Shown: positions 1 through 12,377 of the stretch, in pieces
How positions within the stretch are numbered: the first letter of the stretch is position 1
Layout of the letters: each line of letters opens with the position of its first letter
NCBI GenBank assembly: GCA_028023455.1
Contig: JAQFVV010006646.1
Location: 91,501 to 155,500 of the forward strand
Reading direction: 5' to 3'
DNA from: Epiperipatus broadwayi
Lineage: Eukaryota > Onychophora > Udeonychophora > Euonychophora > Peripatidae
Length of the DNA: 64,000 nucleotides
Made by a program: the position numbers and the translations under genes
Notes under the pieces: generated by a model
Database searches by the model: none
What the model saw: the letters and a program-made list of their open reading frames with translations, nothing else
What the model was told of the DNA's origin: nothing

Positions 1-290
1 AGTATTATATCCATAATCACATGAGGTCAACTTATCTATTTAAAGATCTACTTTTAACATGCATTATACTTCATATGTGGGATTGACTGTTAATACTAAA
101 TATGTTTCTTCATATTTCTGCTATAGTGCTGTGATTGATTCTAATTATGCAGGATCACATGAGATGATTTTCACTTTATCATATATTGCATCAAAGTCTT
201 ACACAATTTTAATAGGGGATTTATTAATCTGATAATATTGATTGATTGTGGATAATACAATGTTAATATAACTAAGTCATCCAACAATAG

Positions 291-295
<5 letters not shown>
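1..295. other. AT-rich non-coding DNA
   Basis: I see no coding potential, RNA gene or recognisable repeat here. The base composition is strongly AT-rich, like the rest of the window. Confidence 0.5.

Positions 296-365
<70 letters not shown>
296..365. repeat. (TA)n microsatellite
   Basis: About 35 uninterrupted TA dinucleotides. Arrays of this kind recur through the window and often sit at the edges of mobile elements. Confidence 0.97.
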
Positions 366-367
<2 letters not shown>

Positions 368-2925
368 ATGTTCCTAAATTATCTATAAATTCTGGATATG
401 AATGATTCTGGTAGTGCAGACATCAAAAGAATGCAAAGTATATTATTAAGAGGCAATATTGGACTTTATTTACATACTTAGCTTCAAGAAACATTTAATA
501 CATGGTGGTCATAAAAATTTACTCTACCAAGAAGGTGAGATAAGATAATGTAATTCAGGTGAATAGAAACAAATCATATGATAGGTATTTTTATTGTAAT
601 ATAATATGGATTTAGTAGAAAATAATCTCTTGGAACTCATTAAATGATTGTCTACCATTATGTTTTTAATAAAGTTAGAGTTTGGTATGTTTAATTCATT
701 TATCATGACTGTAGAATATGGATTTGTATCTAATATCAAAGTAATTTTATTGATTTATTGGGCTACTATAGAAGATATATTACAAGAATACATTTCTATA
801 AGTTTTATGGTAAAAGCTCACTTAATCAAGTTAATCATAATCATGTGATGATGATGATAAGTGGTAATTTATAAAGAATTAATATTCCCTTTCTAGATGC
901 TGCCAGAACATTTTTTTTAAAATTGACAATACCCAAATTGGCATTAAAATTAGCTAAGATTAATAAATGAATTTGTTGAATATTTTATCTCTGGAATGAG
1001 GAGAAAATTTTGTTAACCAATTAAGTATTGCAAAAATGCATTGGATAGCGATTATTCATCCAACTTTTACTTCTGTAAAACATAAATCTATTTACAATTA
1101 TAAAATAAGAAAAATACCTTTGAAAATTTCAAGATGTCCAATATAACTATAAAAGTAATGTCAACTACATCTTACCACTGTGTTTTTACAATGCTTACCT
1201 TGGTAATTTTTGATGTAAGATTTAACAGTACTTACTTTAAAGAAACAATATATGCATTCTCATAATATTTTTTTTACAAATATTAACTTCAATGTAAACA
1301 TATAATGTGAATTTTGCTAATGATCAGTATTCGAAGTTTGTTCTAAATTTTTACATTTGTGAAAATTTTTTTTTTAGTATTTTTTTCTGATCTGCATATT
1401 TGTGGCTGTTTACACTATTAAGATAAATTTTCTTTTCTTAATCTAAATTTGTATCACATTCCGGGACTCATCTATTTCCATGTAATACTAATTTTATAAT
1501 ATTTTATTCAAAACAGGTAGTAAATTATTGTTTGTAGTTTTATGTTCTTTACAGGAGCTTTCAAAATTTTTAGAATGATGTTTTAAGAATTTTAGAATGA
1601 TATATTAACTTTATTATTGTCGCTTTTTTGTTTCATTTTTTACTTTCCATTTTCCTTTATTTACATAATCATCTTATGGGAATAACTTGTTGTTAGCACT
1701 ATATATTGTCATAATTACATTTTCCACATCAAATTATTCAAATTGGATATTTTTGTATATCATAATTTAAATTTTTATTTTGAAAGACATGCTAATCATG
1801 TTCTTTTTACTAAATGGAGTACAAGGTGTTAGCATTAGTTATTTCTATAGGTTTTATTCCACAAACTGAACAAAAGCAATATGTACAATATTTTATAAGA
1901 AGTGTTCTGACTCTACAAAAAACACTAGGTGGGAGTTATTCATTTAAAGTAATAAATGGGAAATTGTCTGTTTCATGAAAGATAGTCTTATCTATTAGTT
2001 GGACTTTTAATGTAAATTAATATCAAATGTAGCAGTAATTACAAGAACTGCTATATCAGCTCTCATTTAAGCCAATAAACAACACATGATCACCAGAAAT
2101 TAGTCTGTTGATATGGGATAAGTAGGCACTATATGGGGATTTTATGCGCCAGCCTTCTGGCATCCATTGATTACTCTGGCTTGCACTGAATGGCAATACT
2201 TATAGAGAGTTTTGCCTGTTTTATACTCTCAAATCCAGTTGAAACTTAAAATTTCCAATGTTGCACAAACTATTTAATAATTCTTGTTAGCTTTGAGAAG
2301 TAAAATTCACGTGACAGTTTTTCAACATGCCTAAAAGGTCTGCAGACATATTAATATCTATATAATATATAATTGTATCATTTATAAAATGTACATTTTT
2401 TTAAAAAATTGTCTTTTGTGTGATATTATTGAATTCTAATATTATATGCTTATTGTTGAAATGATCCAATATTTTAAAATTATTCCTTAACGTATTATCT
2501 GTCAAATAAGTGTAAAATTAATCATTTTGGATGTTTTTAAACAGAGGCATTTAAGTAATTCATAGTAATTATAGAGGCCTTTTTCATTCTAACATTTGGA
2601 GATTGAATTCAAAACAGGGACAGGTATTGAATTATTAAATTTTTCTATAATGATTAAATAATTCTGGTATCAGTTTTTATATTAGAATGTGTTTAAAATT
2701 AATTGTCTAAAATTAATTTTTTTTGTTAATTTCCAACAGTAAAAAAATCAACATTACATTGTATAAAATAATTTGTTGTAATATTTTTATTTATTTTTAT
2801 TGCTCTTCCATACAACAGAATATACTTAATACAAGATTCCATAATGCTTTCTTTTATAGTAAAATGAGTAGATGCATATTTTGTTTTAATTCTTCGGTAG
2901 TTTTCAAATTAGAATTATTATTTAT
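366..2925. other. AT-rich stretch with no gene recognised
   Basis: Open frames here are short (at most about 90 codons), low in complexity, and resemble no family I know. I found no inverted or direct repeats longer than chance expectation by eye. It may be intergenic or intronic. Confidence 0.45.
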
Positions 2926-2931
2926 GGTACT

Positions 2932-3112
2932 TGGGTATTATTCCTGCAACCAAGGAAAAATAGGAGCACTTTTCACATTCGTAACAATACACTGCTAACT
3001 TTTTAATGTTATGATTTTGGCAACATCAAACATTACAAAGATAGCAATGCTTTGATAGGAATGTGAAAAGTCCTCCTTTCGTTCCTTGGTTGCAGGAATA
3101 ATATCCAATAGT
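2932..3112. repeat. subterminal hairpin at the left end of the DNA transposon
   Basis: Sequence reading TATTATTCCTGCAACCAAGG then a short arm ending in CACTTTTCACATTC is repeated in inverted form at 3058-3112 (GAATGTGAAAAGTCCTCC ... CCTTGGTTGCAGGAATAATA). The loop is about 75 bases. Either the transposon end was duplicated in inverted orientation or a ~180-bp deletion derivative of the family lies inside the larger copy. Confidence 0.75.
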
Positions 3113-3684
3113 TTTAGAAAAATACACAAAAATTAATTTTATAGGAAATATACACATACTTCTATGCTATGTAGATGGATGCAAACAATCAAATTTGACA
3201 GAAGCAAAAAACAAATTTTGTAATTTTCTTCCATCAGTTTAAAAAAAAAATGTTGTAATGAAGGCATACCTGATCCATTTTTCTGTACGAAATTAACACA
3301 ACACAAATATATCTTTTTAAAAGTAAAAAAAAAAAATCTATAAAAGAAACATAAGCAGACGATGCTTGAACGGTAAATTTAATCGAATGATTTTAAACCA
3401 AGAAAAATACCGAAATTTGTACAAATAGTTTTTAAAATCACATTACAAAACATTCAACAAAAGACTACTTACTGTCTGAAATAGAGTACAGTATTGTAGT
3501 TTCCAGGAATTTTTACATACAAAATGCGATTATCACCCCCCATGCCATTCCTACTTCTTACCCTGAAATGTTTATAGAGCATGTGATTGCGCAGTACATG
3601 CTAAAAAATGGAATCTTACCAAGCTATGTAAAACCAACTGCAATTTATTTTTTTGAAACGAATGTTGTCCAAAAAATAATAACA

Positions 3685-4760
3685 AAGTCAACGTATTTAT
3701 TCAATTAGTAAATGTAAAAAAAAACAGTAAATTCCTGCAGCTCTTTTAGTAAAAAAGGCAACATATTAATTGATTATGAAGAACTCTAAATTGCAACACT
3801 ACAATCATTAGTTTTTCAACTGGATAAATAACTGAAAATTGCAGCAGTTGGTGAGTTGTTTTATAAACAGAATTAAACATGTTTTTGATCTCAAAGCAAG
3901 TAAAAGAAAACCACAGTAATACCAAAGTCTACATATTAATTCAATTATTAATTAGAAAAATGGGTAATTGTAAATTGCAACACTTTAAGTACGTGTATAT
4001 GCTTTTCAGACTGGAAAAGTAACTGGAAATTATAAAAACAGCAGCATTTTGAGCAAATCAAAAAGAAACAACATCGTAATAATAATTTCGTCACAGCAGT
4101 AAATATAAAGTGAACTTATTAATTCCATTAGTAACACTAGAAATAACTGTAAATTGTAACACTCTGATCAGATAGTTGTTAGACTGGCGAAATAACTATA
4201 AATTAAAGCACTTTGAGCAGATCAAAGGAAACAACAATATTAATAAAGTCAACGTTTTAATTCAGTTACTAAATAAAAAAAAATACCTATTAATTTAAGC
4301 ACTTGAATCAGATGGTTTTTAGACAGGAGGAAAAACGTTCCTTATGTCATTCAACATGGAAAAGGTGTCATCATGTCTGTGTAAGCAGGAATAAAATGTT
4401 TTTTTATATGAAAGCAAATAAAAGGAAAATATATATAAATAACAAACTCCACGCTTTACTTCAATTCGTAATTAAAAAAAAACAATCAGGGAGATTGTAT
4501 TAATATGATCAGATGGTTTTCAGACTTGAGAAATAATTATAAGTTGCAACATTTTGAACAGATAAAAGGAAGCAACAACAATATCAACAAAGTTAACGTA
4601 TTAATTTAATTCTTAAATAAAGAAATATTTGACAACGAATTATTTGAATTAGTACATCCAAAAATTACTTTAAAGTGTAGCACTTTTAGCAGATAAAAGA
4701 AAACAACGGAGTATTAACAAAATCAACATTTTAATTCAGTTACTAAATCAAAAAATAAGT
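3685..4760. repeat. degenerate tandem array inside the DNA transposon
   Basis: A diverged unit recurs at about 3685, 3922, 4109, 4242, 4444, 4589 and 4720. The best conserved part reads AAAGTCAACGTTTTAATTCA followed by GTTACTAAAT, then a block with CACTTTGA, CAGAT and TTAGACTGG, then AAATAACT and GGAAACAACA. Spacing runs from about 130 to 240 bp, so units have gained and lost sequence. It has no coding sense. Subterminal or internal repeats are common in DNA transposons as transposase binding sites, but that role is only inferred. Confidence 0.6.
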
Positions 4761-5074
4761 GTTATATTCAGTATTTTGATCAGATTGAACAAAAACTCAG
4801 AAGATGAAATTAAAAATGATCAAACAAAATTACAATAACAACAAGAAGCAAATTTAAAATGTAAAAAAAAACAAAATATTTAATCAACAAATGTAATAAC
4901 CCCCCCCCAAAAAAAAAAATGGCACTAAGAACTTTTGACATGTAAGAAATTGTGTTTTGTTGACATGTTTTAAAACACGTTTTGTGCACATTCAAAAACA
5001 CTTTTTTTGAGATGAAAAAAGCGTCGTCCTATCTATCCTAGGTTGCAGGAATAATACCCAAGTACCTTATTTGT

Positions 5075-5370
5075 ATTGTTTCTTTTGAAGTCACAGTGTT
5101 GCAAAAATAGCTTTAATTTTTCATGAGTTTTCATGTTGTGAGCATTTTCTGCATTAAGTTTAACACAAGAATTGGATTATTTCTGTTCTAAATAAACTAT
5201 ACCATTGTTAGAAAGTGAATATTGTTTTAAAAGCAATTTCAGAAATATTAGAAAATTTAAATTGTTATAGTTATACATATAATTTTTATTTACTTTTAAT
5301 TACTGTATTTTCAAAAATTTATTTATAGAGTTACTTACATTATTTTGAAGAAATACAGACATTGATTTGC

Positions 5371-5374
<4 letters not shown>
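5075..5374. other. AT-rich spacer
   Basis: Nothing recognisable lies between the DNA transposon and the next (TA)n tract. Confidence 0.4.

Positions 5375-5412
<38 letters not shown>
5375..5412. repeat. (TA)n microsatellite at an element boundary
   Basis: This TA tract directly abuts the first base of the LTR-like composite (TGTAATG). A second TA tract follows the composite's far end at 16909, so the element appears to have inserted into TA-repeat DNA. Confidence 0.9.
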
Positions 5413-5415
<3 letters not shown>

Positions 5416-6301
5416 AATGAGCACAGACGTTCGATACATTGTTTTTTTTTATTTATTAAACATGAAAGTAAATTAAAAAGTTCGCATTTAAAAATTTTCT
5501 TTAAGAATTAAAAATTGAAATTAAATATCATCTTAAACTCATATATATTAAATCGCACAGATAAAAAAAATTATTAAAATAAAACTGTATTAAAAATAGA
5601 AAAGGTATTTTAAAAACAAAAACTTAAAAAAAATTTAGAGATAAAAATATATCTTTAATCTTGAAAAACACAGAAATTAATCAGAAATGGAAATGATTGT
5701 TAATTAGTTAAATGTAAACCAGCCTTGGGCATTTAAATGTAAAAACATCGGTCAGATAGGAAAACAATAGAAACAAATAGCCAATGAAAGAAATCCATCA
5801 GGAAATCGGACCTCAGCGAAAGGATCATCACATCGATGACATAATGCCAAGTCAATTCTTCAAATATGGATAAAAGGAAAATGGTGGTGAAGGGATGGAA
5901 GGATGCACATTCAATCCCTTCAGTTGTTATAAAATGGAAAAATGAAACATCGCTTTCCTTATATTTAGAGGACCACAGGATCATCGGAAAATTTAACGCT
6001 GGATTTTAAATGGCAAGCAACTGTAAAAGATGAACATTTCTAAAACTGTAAGAACTTTATAAAATATAACAAACAATATTAATTTGAAAACACTAAGAAC
6101 TTTAAATTTTAAACTTTCCTAGTATTTAATTGTTACAAATAGAATCCTATCTGGCCAAACTAAATTCTTTATTAATAGTGTTATTGATGTCTTTTTTTCT
6201 TATTTATGTAAAATCATTTCGATTTATTTATATTTTGTTCTTTAAGTTTTTATCATGATTTTTGTTTTCGTTAAATAAATTATATAAATGTTAAACTTAA
6301 G

Positions 6302-6614
6302 TCAGGCGTGAATGGCTGTATAGATTTGTAAAGTTATATTAGGGGAGGGAAATCTTAGGTTATTTGTGTCGTTGTTAAATTGGGTCAATGGATTGGATAT
6401 ATTGATGTAGTTAGTAGATGTAGTGGGAGATTCGCTATTGGTAGAATCGTTTATATATACACCGCACTCAACCGTTTGCCTATGGAAGGAATTATAAGAT
6501 GGAGAATGCAGTTCCTTTCTAGTGAATTTTTTTATTGTTCTTCTCATTAGATAGATGTAATATTCCTATCTGACGAGAATCAATGTCTTCTCTTAATCTT
6601 TTTGGTGCTTCCAT
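6302..6614 (-). pseudogene. antisense LTR-encoded ORF, copy 1a (broken)
   Basis: Reading minus from 6614 the frame starts MEAPKRLREDIDSRQIGILH and stops at a TAG just after an A-run, where other copies differ in the number of A's. The downstream part continues in another frame with the shared block SYNSFHRQT...CGVYINDS. I recognise no known family. It is one of five related copies in the window. Confidence 0.5.
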
Positions 6615-6735
6615 ATTCCGTATTACATTGAATACATCGATGTATCAGCTGAATTGATGCTAGTTTGACTGCGAATTTTAGCCTAAGGTTAAATAGGGAT
6701 AGAATATTTTATTTTCAAATGCAAATCTATGTAGT

Positions 6736-7086
6736 CTATTCATACTCGACCCTAAATAAAATGTTAAACTTAAGTTGGGCATGAATGGCTGTATAGATTG
6801 GTAAAGTTATATTAGGGGAGGGAAATCTTAGGTTATTTGTGTCATTGTTCAATTGGGTCAATGGATTGGATATATTGATGTAGTCAGTAGATGTATTCAG
6901 AGATTCGCTATTGGCAGAATCGTTTATATATACACCACACTCATCCATTTGCCTATGGAAGGAATTATAAGACAGAGAATGCAGTTCCTTTCTAGGGTGT
7001 TTTTTATTGTTCTTCCCGTTAGATAGATGTAATATTCCTATCTGATGAGAATCAATGTCTTCTCTTAATCTTTTTGGTGCTGCCAT
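6736..7086 (-). CDS. hypothetical protein encoded antisense in LTR-like repeat (best open copy)
   Basis: This is a 116-codon frame starting MAAPKRLREDIDSHQIGILH. It continues through a lysine/asparagine-rich stretch (residues 25-33), SYNSFHRQMDECGVYINDS (about 39-57), and a Ser/Thr/Asn-rich tail with NYINISNPLTQ-type sequence and PSPNITLPIYTAIHAQ. It has no transmembrane segment, zinc finger or catalytic motif that I can see. Four other copies in the window hold the same reading frame with start loss or A-run frameshifts, so an ancestral ORF of about 115 residues is plausible. Whether it is translated is unknown. It lies on the strand opposite the TATA-like and AATAAA-like signals of the repeat. 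Confidence 0.35.
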   Translation of the reverse strand: MAAPKRLREDIDSHQIGILHLSNGKNNKKHPRKELHSLSYNSFHRQMDECGVYINDSANSESLNTSTDYINISNPLTQLNNDTNNLRFPSPNITLPIYTAIHAQLKFNILFRVEYE

Positions 7087-7990
7087 ATTCCGTATTACAT
7101 TGAATACATCGATGTATCAGATTTATTGATGCCAGTTTGACTGTGAATTTTAGCCTAAGGTTAAATAGGGATAGAATATTTTATTTTCAAATGCAAATCT
7201 ATGTAGTCTATTCATACTCGACCCTAAATAAAATGCATTAAATTTAAGTTGTTTATAGATGCTTGCATGGATTGTTTATCGGTTAACTATGTTTTGCGTT
7301 TTCATATTTGATCAAAATATATAGACATTCGATAAATAATGATACCTTACGGTGAGCATCTAAAATGTATTTATTCAGATGTCTTTTAAGTTATTGGTGA
7401 CAATGCAAGTATCTTATGGTGAATAGTATTGGGTTACTTATAAATTTCCCTCTGCAATTGTCGGTACTAATGATTTTATATTTTGATCGTTTATTTTGAA
7501 ATGATTTTGACCATTGTAATCTATGTAACCAATCTGTAATCAACATTATTAAAACAATTTTTTTTATAATTCCATCTGTGTGAAATTAATTAAAATGTAA
7601 ACTTATAATATAATAGAAATTAAAATGTAAATTAAAATCTAAAGTAAAGTTAAAAATAATGTTAAATGTTAAAATGTAAACTGATACTAAAACAATTTTA
7701 AATCATATATATATATATGCGTAAATAAATTTTTGTATGTTAATTACTGGCAGTGGCTTATTTTATTTATTTTTTTTAATATTGAAATATAATTAGATAA
7801 GGTATTATACTATTAAATCTCTGCTACTCCCTGAGCTAGTGACATGGGCTAATGACCGGAATCAATATATATATATATATAAATTTTATTGACTTACGTA
7901 TCTGCCTACTTTATAAATTTTTCTAGGTTCAAATTCCTAGATGGCACCCTGTAGTGCAGATCACGTTAAGTCACCTTCTCTGGATCGAAC

Positions 7991-8733
7991 CAACTTGGGT
8001 CGGTCTTTAATAAGCACGAGTGCCCTGAGAATTTTAAAAGTGAATCATGCCCGTAGTATTTTTTCTAAAATTAGTATAAATATATTTTTTGTATTAACGT
8101 AAGGTTATACTTGGAATTTTGACTTAAAAGCACTGCCAGAATGAAATAGCACATATATTAAACACTAGAATGTAAAAATAATTTTAAACTGTATTTCATT
8201 AAAAAGAAAGTCAAAAGGTTGCGATTGATATTTTGTTGTTAATATAAATTATGCTTTAATGTGTATAGGAGCGCACAGCCATGCAAGTTTATGATGGTAA
8301 ATGTGGTACCTTACGAAGAGTACAGTTGGGAATTTACTTCAGTGCAATCCTATTTAAGCATTTTAATCAGTCATAAATAAATTGGTGGTATTTATAATTG
8401 TGCTGCAAATATACACATAGAAATCCATTATCTTTCAAAATATATTTACTTCAATGCAATCTTCTTAAATAAATAATTTATAAAATAACTTGCTTGTCAT
8501 GCCATGTGTAAAAATAAAATGTATAAAATAAAATAGAACTCTTGTGGGGAGGGGTGTAAATGTAAATGGTCGTTAGGTAAGCGATAGTCAACATTGACTT
8601 TTCTTTTTGTATATAGTCTTTTTGTAAAATTATTAACCGGATGTTTTGTAAATGTCTTCATCAATCGTGTACTGTAATTACTAACCATAAGTAAAATATT
8701 TTTTTGATCATTTTTTAAGCAACTTTACTGATA
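7991..8733. other. internal segment of composite 1
   Basis: About 740 bp between the two LTR-like repeats, homologous to 23200-23929 of composite 2. Shared landmarks include GGAGCGCACAGCCA, TGTGGTACCTTACGA and TTATTAACCGGATGTTTTG. I see no convincing ORF. The only open frame (8497-8688, minus) is not conserved in composite 2. Confidence 0.6.
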
Positions 8734-9584
8734 TGTAACGAGCACAGATGTTTGTTACATTGTTTTTTTTTATTTATTAAACATGAAAGTAAATTAAAAA
8801 GTTTGCATTTAAAAATTTTTTTTAAGAATTAAAAATTGAAATTAAATATCATCTTAAACTCGTATATATTAAATCACACAGATAAAAAAAAATTATCAAA
8901 ATAAAACTGTATTAAAAATAGAAAAGTTATTTTAAAAACAAAAACTTAAAAACATTTAGAGATAAAAATATATCTTTAATCTTGAAAAACACAGAAATTA
9001 ATCAGAAATGGAAATGATTGTTGATTAGTTAAATGTAAACTAGACTTGGGCATTTAAATGTAAAAACATCGGTAAGATAGGAAAACAATAGAAACAAATA
9101 GGCAATGAAAGAAATCCATCGGGAAATTGGACCACAGCGAAAGGATCATCACATCAATGACATAATGCCAAGTCAATCCTTCGAATATGTATAAAAGAAA
9201 AATTTGGAAATTATTAAAGGGGTGATTGGTAATTATTATTATGAGAAGACGGAGATGTATTAAGGTGGAGAGTTGGTGGTGAAGGGATGGAAGGACGCAC
9301 GTTCAATCCTTTCAGTTGTTATAAAATAGAAAAATGAAACATCACTTTCCTTATATTTAGAGGACCACAGGATCATCGGGAAATTTAACACTGGATTTCA
9401 AACAGCAAGCAATTGTAAAAGAAGAACATTTCTAAAACCTTAAGAACTTTATAAAATATAACAAACAATATTAATTTGAAAACACTAAGAACTTTAAATT
9501 TTAAACTTTCCTAGTATTTAATTGTTACAAATAGAATCCTATCTGACCAAACTAAATTCTTTATTAATAGTGTTATTTGATGTA
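8734..9584 (+). repeat. LTR-like repeat 2, 5' part (split by Penelope insertion)
   Basis: Begins TGTAACG and matches the 5' parts of the other LTR-like copies, including a TATAAAAG sequence near 9190. It continues after the insertion at 15499. The bases TGTTATTTGATGTA at its right edge (9571-9584) are duplicated at 15499-15512. Confidence 0.8.
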
Positions 9585-9945
9585 AGATGTAATATGTTGG
9601 ACTATTTCCATCATTTATGAGTGAATATTGAATGTATAGAAAATTTTAAACTTTATTTAAACTTTTCAAATACAAACAACTTGTTAGTAATAACACACAA
9701 ATAGACAATACAGGTTAGTAATTACACAATGTTTTGAGTAGTATTATTCTCCACTTTTCTTCAGGTGTTGCTGGCTTATATGCACAGTGACAATATTCGC
9801 TTAGAAGTTGAACTCGCACCTTTAGATTCTTGTATATTGAATTTAAGGCAAATGCTCTACCAACTGAGCTATTCTATCAAAGGCAACATATAGTAGAAAT
9901 TTGATATATTTATACTTAAGGGTTGGTTCAAATCCTCCTGAGTCC
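9585..9945 (-). repeat. Penelope pseudo-LTR, left copy
   Basis: The reverse complement of 12343-12672 and 15127-15498. It includes a tRNA-like module (about 9803-9879, minus) and a mutated version of the hammerhead-like core (about 9730-9764), where the GAAAC box reads AAAAC. Confidence 0.88.
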
Positions 9946-9976
9946 TTCAATTTTTTTTAACAAGTCTAATTATTTT

Positions 9977-12330
9977 TTATTTTTTCATAAGAGCAAGATT
10001 AATTAGAGGCTTCCATACATTGTGTATTGCCACACTGGGTGGACTTATAGGATTATTTACCATTGTCATATGAGCAGCTTCCTTGAATTTTCTTCTATGC
10101 ATTTTTTCCTCTTTATCCAATATCTTTGTATTTTCCCACTTAAGCATGTGGTCATTAGTACATACATGATCTGCTATGGTAGACACATCTGTTTTTTCTC
10201 TTTTAACCATTAGTTTGTGTTCCTTCAATCGTTGTTCAACAGGCCAACAGGTCTCACCAATGTATTTTCTTCCACATTCACATGGTATCTCATAGATGCA
10301 GTTTTTGTTCTTCAGCATTTTCAGTTTAGGCTTAGTGGAAGTAAGAATTCCTCGAAGGGTGGTATGGCTTTGGAAAGCAGTTCTAATATTATATTGACTG
10401 CAGATTCTTTTTAGTTTGTCCACCATTCCTGGTATGTATGGATACACCACAGATCCAATAACTGTTTCCTCTTTTGGTGAATTTTCTGTTGTCTATTGAA
10501 GGTTTTTCTGATGAATGCTGATGGATAACCATTCTTCATAAGCATTTGTTCTATGTGAATCTTTTCTTTTTCCAAATCACTGGATTCTGAACAAACCTCC
10601 TTTGCTCTGTTCCATAGTGACAGTACAATTCCTTGTTTAGTGCTTTTTGTATGATTGGATGTATATGCCAAGTATTTTCCACTGTGTGTTTGTTTCCTAT
10701 ATACTGATGTTTTTACTTTGCCCTGAGGGAGTCTTGTCACAAGAACATCCAAGAATGCCAATTTCTGTTTTTGTTCTGCTTCCATCATAAAATTAATTGT
10801 AGGAGATATGTTGTTAATGTGCATCCAGAAAGACTGTAATTTTACCTTGCCATGTGGCCATACTACAAATGTATCATCAACATATTGAAGCCACACTTTA
10901 GGCGGATATGGAGTAGTATTTATGGTTGTTGTTTCAAGTTCTTCCATGTAAATGTTGCTGTGCAATGGTGACAGTGATGATCCCATGGCCATCCCTCGAT
11001 TTTGTTGGAAGAATTCTGAGTTATATTGAAAGTATGTTGTTGTTACACAGAATGTTAATAACTCCATTATAATATCAATAGGTAGAACTGTTCTACTTTG
11101 TAGACTGTTTTTGCCATATAACCTTTTCCTTACAATAGACAATGCTTCATCACATGGTACATTTGTAAACAGACTTTCCACATCAAAGCTTACTAATATG
11201 TAAGTTCTTTCCATTTTCATGTTCCTGACTAATTCTACAAAGTGCTTAGAGTCCCTGACGAAAGATGGTGCTCTATATGCCAATGGACTAAGAACTTCGA
11301 AAAGAAATCTTGACAAATTTTGACAGGGTGAATTTCTAGAACTAACAATAGGTCTTAATGGAACATTCTCTTTATGGATTTTAGGCAGTCCATACAGGTG
11401 AGGAATCTTGCTGAAATATGAAGTTAATTTTCTTTTATCTGAATCACTGAAATACCTGCAATACTTCCGGAGTAATGCTTGTAGTTTTACCTCCGTACTT
11501 GGAATTGGATTTTTTGCTACTTTTTTGTACTGGCCTGCTGTGAGAAGTCCTTGAATTTTGTTATCATAATCAGTTTTATCCATTACAACTGTAGTGTTAC
11601 CTTTGTCAGCAGGAAGAATGATTATAGATGCATCCTGTTTGAGAGATTTAATAGCTCTCCTCTCATCACATGAAATGTTTGACTTCTGCTTGTGCACTTG
11701 ATGTCTTTTGAGTGTTCGTTTTACTCTCCAGCGTAACTCCGCTGCTTCTTCTAGATTCAAATTTTGCGTCACCTCATCAGTCGTGGCCATTATATCCAAT
11801 AGTGGAACAGTAGATGGTGTAATGGCAAAATTCAAACCTTTTTCCAGAACTGATAATTCACAATCGGTAAATTGTTTAGAACTAAGATTTTTCAATGATG
11901 ACAAGGATAGACTAGTTGCAGTATTACGTTTGACTTGCCCATGTAGATTTACAAGCTTCTTCTTCTGTAGTTCTTTTATCCTTGTATTACTTTTGACTTG
12001 CCCATGTAGATTTACAAGCTTCTTCTTCTGTAGTTCTTTTATCCTTCCATGTAACTTATAATATGATCTGTTCACTGTTTGAAAAATTCTTGAGAAATAT
12101 TCATCTGTAACTTTGTTTTATAGAAATGATTCCACATTTCTAATAGATTGCAAGGTTTGATGCTTGATAAACCGCTGAACCTTTATACTCTCTCTCAATA
12201 AAGCCTCATTTGCTCTCTGAATAATTTTTTCAGCTCTCTTGGAGGAAATAGGAGGTTTTAACTGCAAACCCTTAGGGATAATCCCTTCTGATTTACATTT
12301 ACATAAGAAAGTTAAATGATTTTCTACTTT
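9977..12330 (-). pseudogene. Penelope-like RT/GIY-YIG polyprotein, inverted 5'-truncated copy
   Basis: The main open frame runs from 12075 to 10411 and the rest from 10450 to 9977. A one-base deletion just before the linker to the endonuclease shifts the frame. RT signatures visible are SFDVESLFTNVP (motif A), GMAMGSSLSPLHSNIYMEEL (motif B), YVDDTFVV (motif C, catalytic DD) and LAFLDVLVTR. The C-terminal piece has CIYEIPCECGRKYIGET, the GIY-YIG core with a CxC-type cysteine pair. N-terminal homology continues to about 12330 but holds a stop near 12120. A 54-bp tandem duplication repeats KELQKKKLVNLHGQVK. The first ~60 codons present in the plus-strand copy are missing. Confidence 0.92.
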
Positions 12331-12377
12331 AGTCCCTCAAGTATAAATATATCAAATTTCTACTATATGTTGCCTTT

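Larger units (their letters stand above)
2926..5066. mobile_element. non-autonomous DNA transposon (hAT-like by TSD)
   Basis: The element begins GGTACTTGGG and ends CCCAAGTACC. The 26 bases at 2926-2951 are the exact reverse complement of 5041-5066. The flanking 8-mers are TTATTTAT (2918-2925) and TTATTTGT (5067-5074), an 8-bp target duplication with one mismatch. Eight-base duplications are typical of hAT superfamily elements, although the TIR does not show the usual CAG-type hAT end, so the superfamily is tentative. No transposase is encoded. The interior is AT-rich and holds a degenerate tandem array (3685-4760). The left end forms a longer hairpin, with 2932-2983 complementary to 3058-3112, which may be a nested smaller element or a duplicated end. 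Confidence 0.8.
6290..7230. repeat. ~470-bp tandem duplication inside LTR-like repeat 1
   Basis: The block from GTTAAACTTAAGT through CTATTCATACTCGACCC occurs twice in a row, at 6290-6760 and 6761-7230. The other three LTR-like copies hold it once. The two units differ at scattered positions, so the duplication is not recent. Confidence 0.85.
5413..7990 (+). repeat. LTR-like repeat 1 of composite 1
   Basis: Homologous to 8734-16908 (minus insertion), 20979-23199 and 23930-26143. It is longer than its sisters because about 470 bp is tandemly duplicated (6290-6760 and 6761-7230). It is also missing about 75 bp near 5883 that the other copies hold just after the TATA-like sequence. Its 3' end has lost the TCGTTACA terminus (reads GGATCGAAC). 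Its tail (7550-7740) carries sequence variants shared with repeat 4 and not with repeats 2 and 3. Confidence 0.8.

Noticed and set aside
11708-12061. 117-codon plus-strand frame and similar frames opposite the Penelope ORFs (10022, 10217, 13027, 14518, 14633, 14834)
   Set aside because: They are shadows of the RT/GIY-YIG reading frames.
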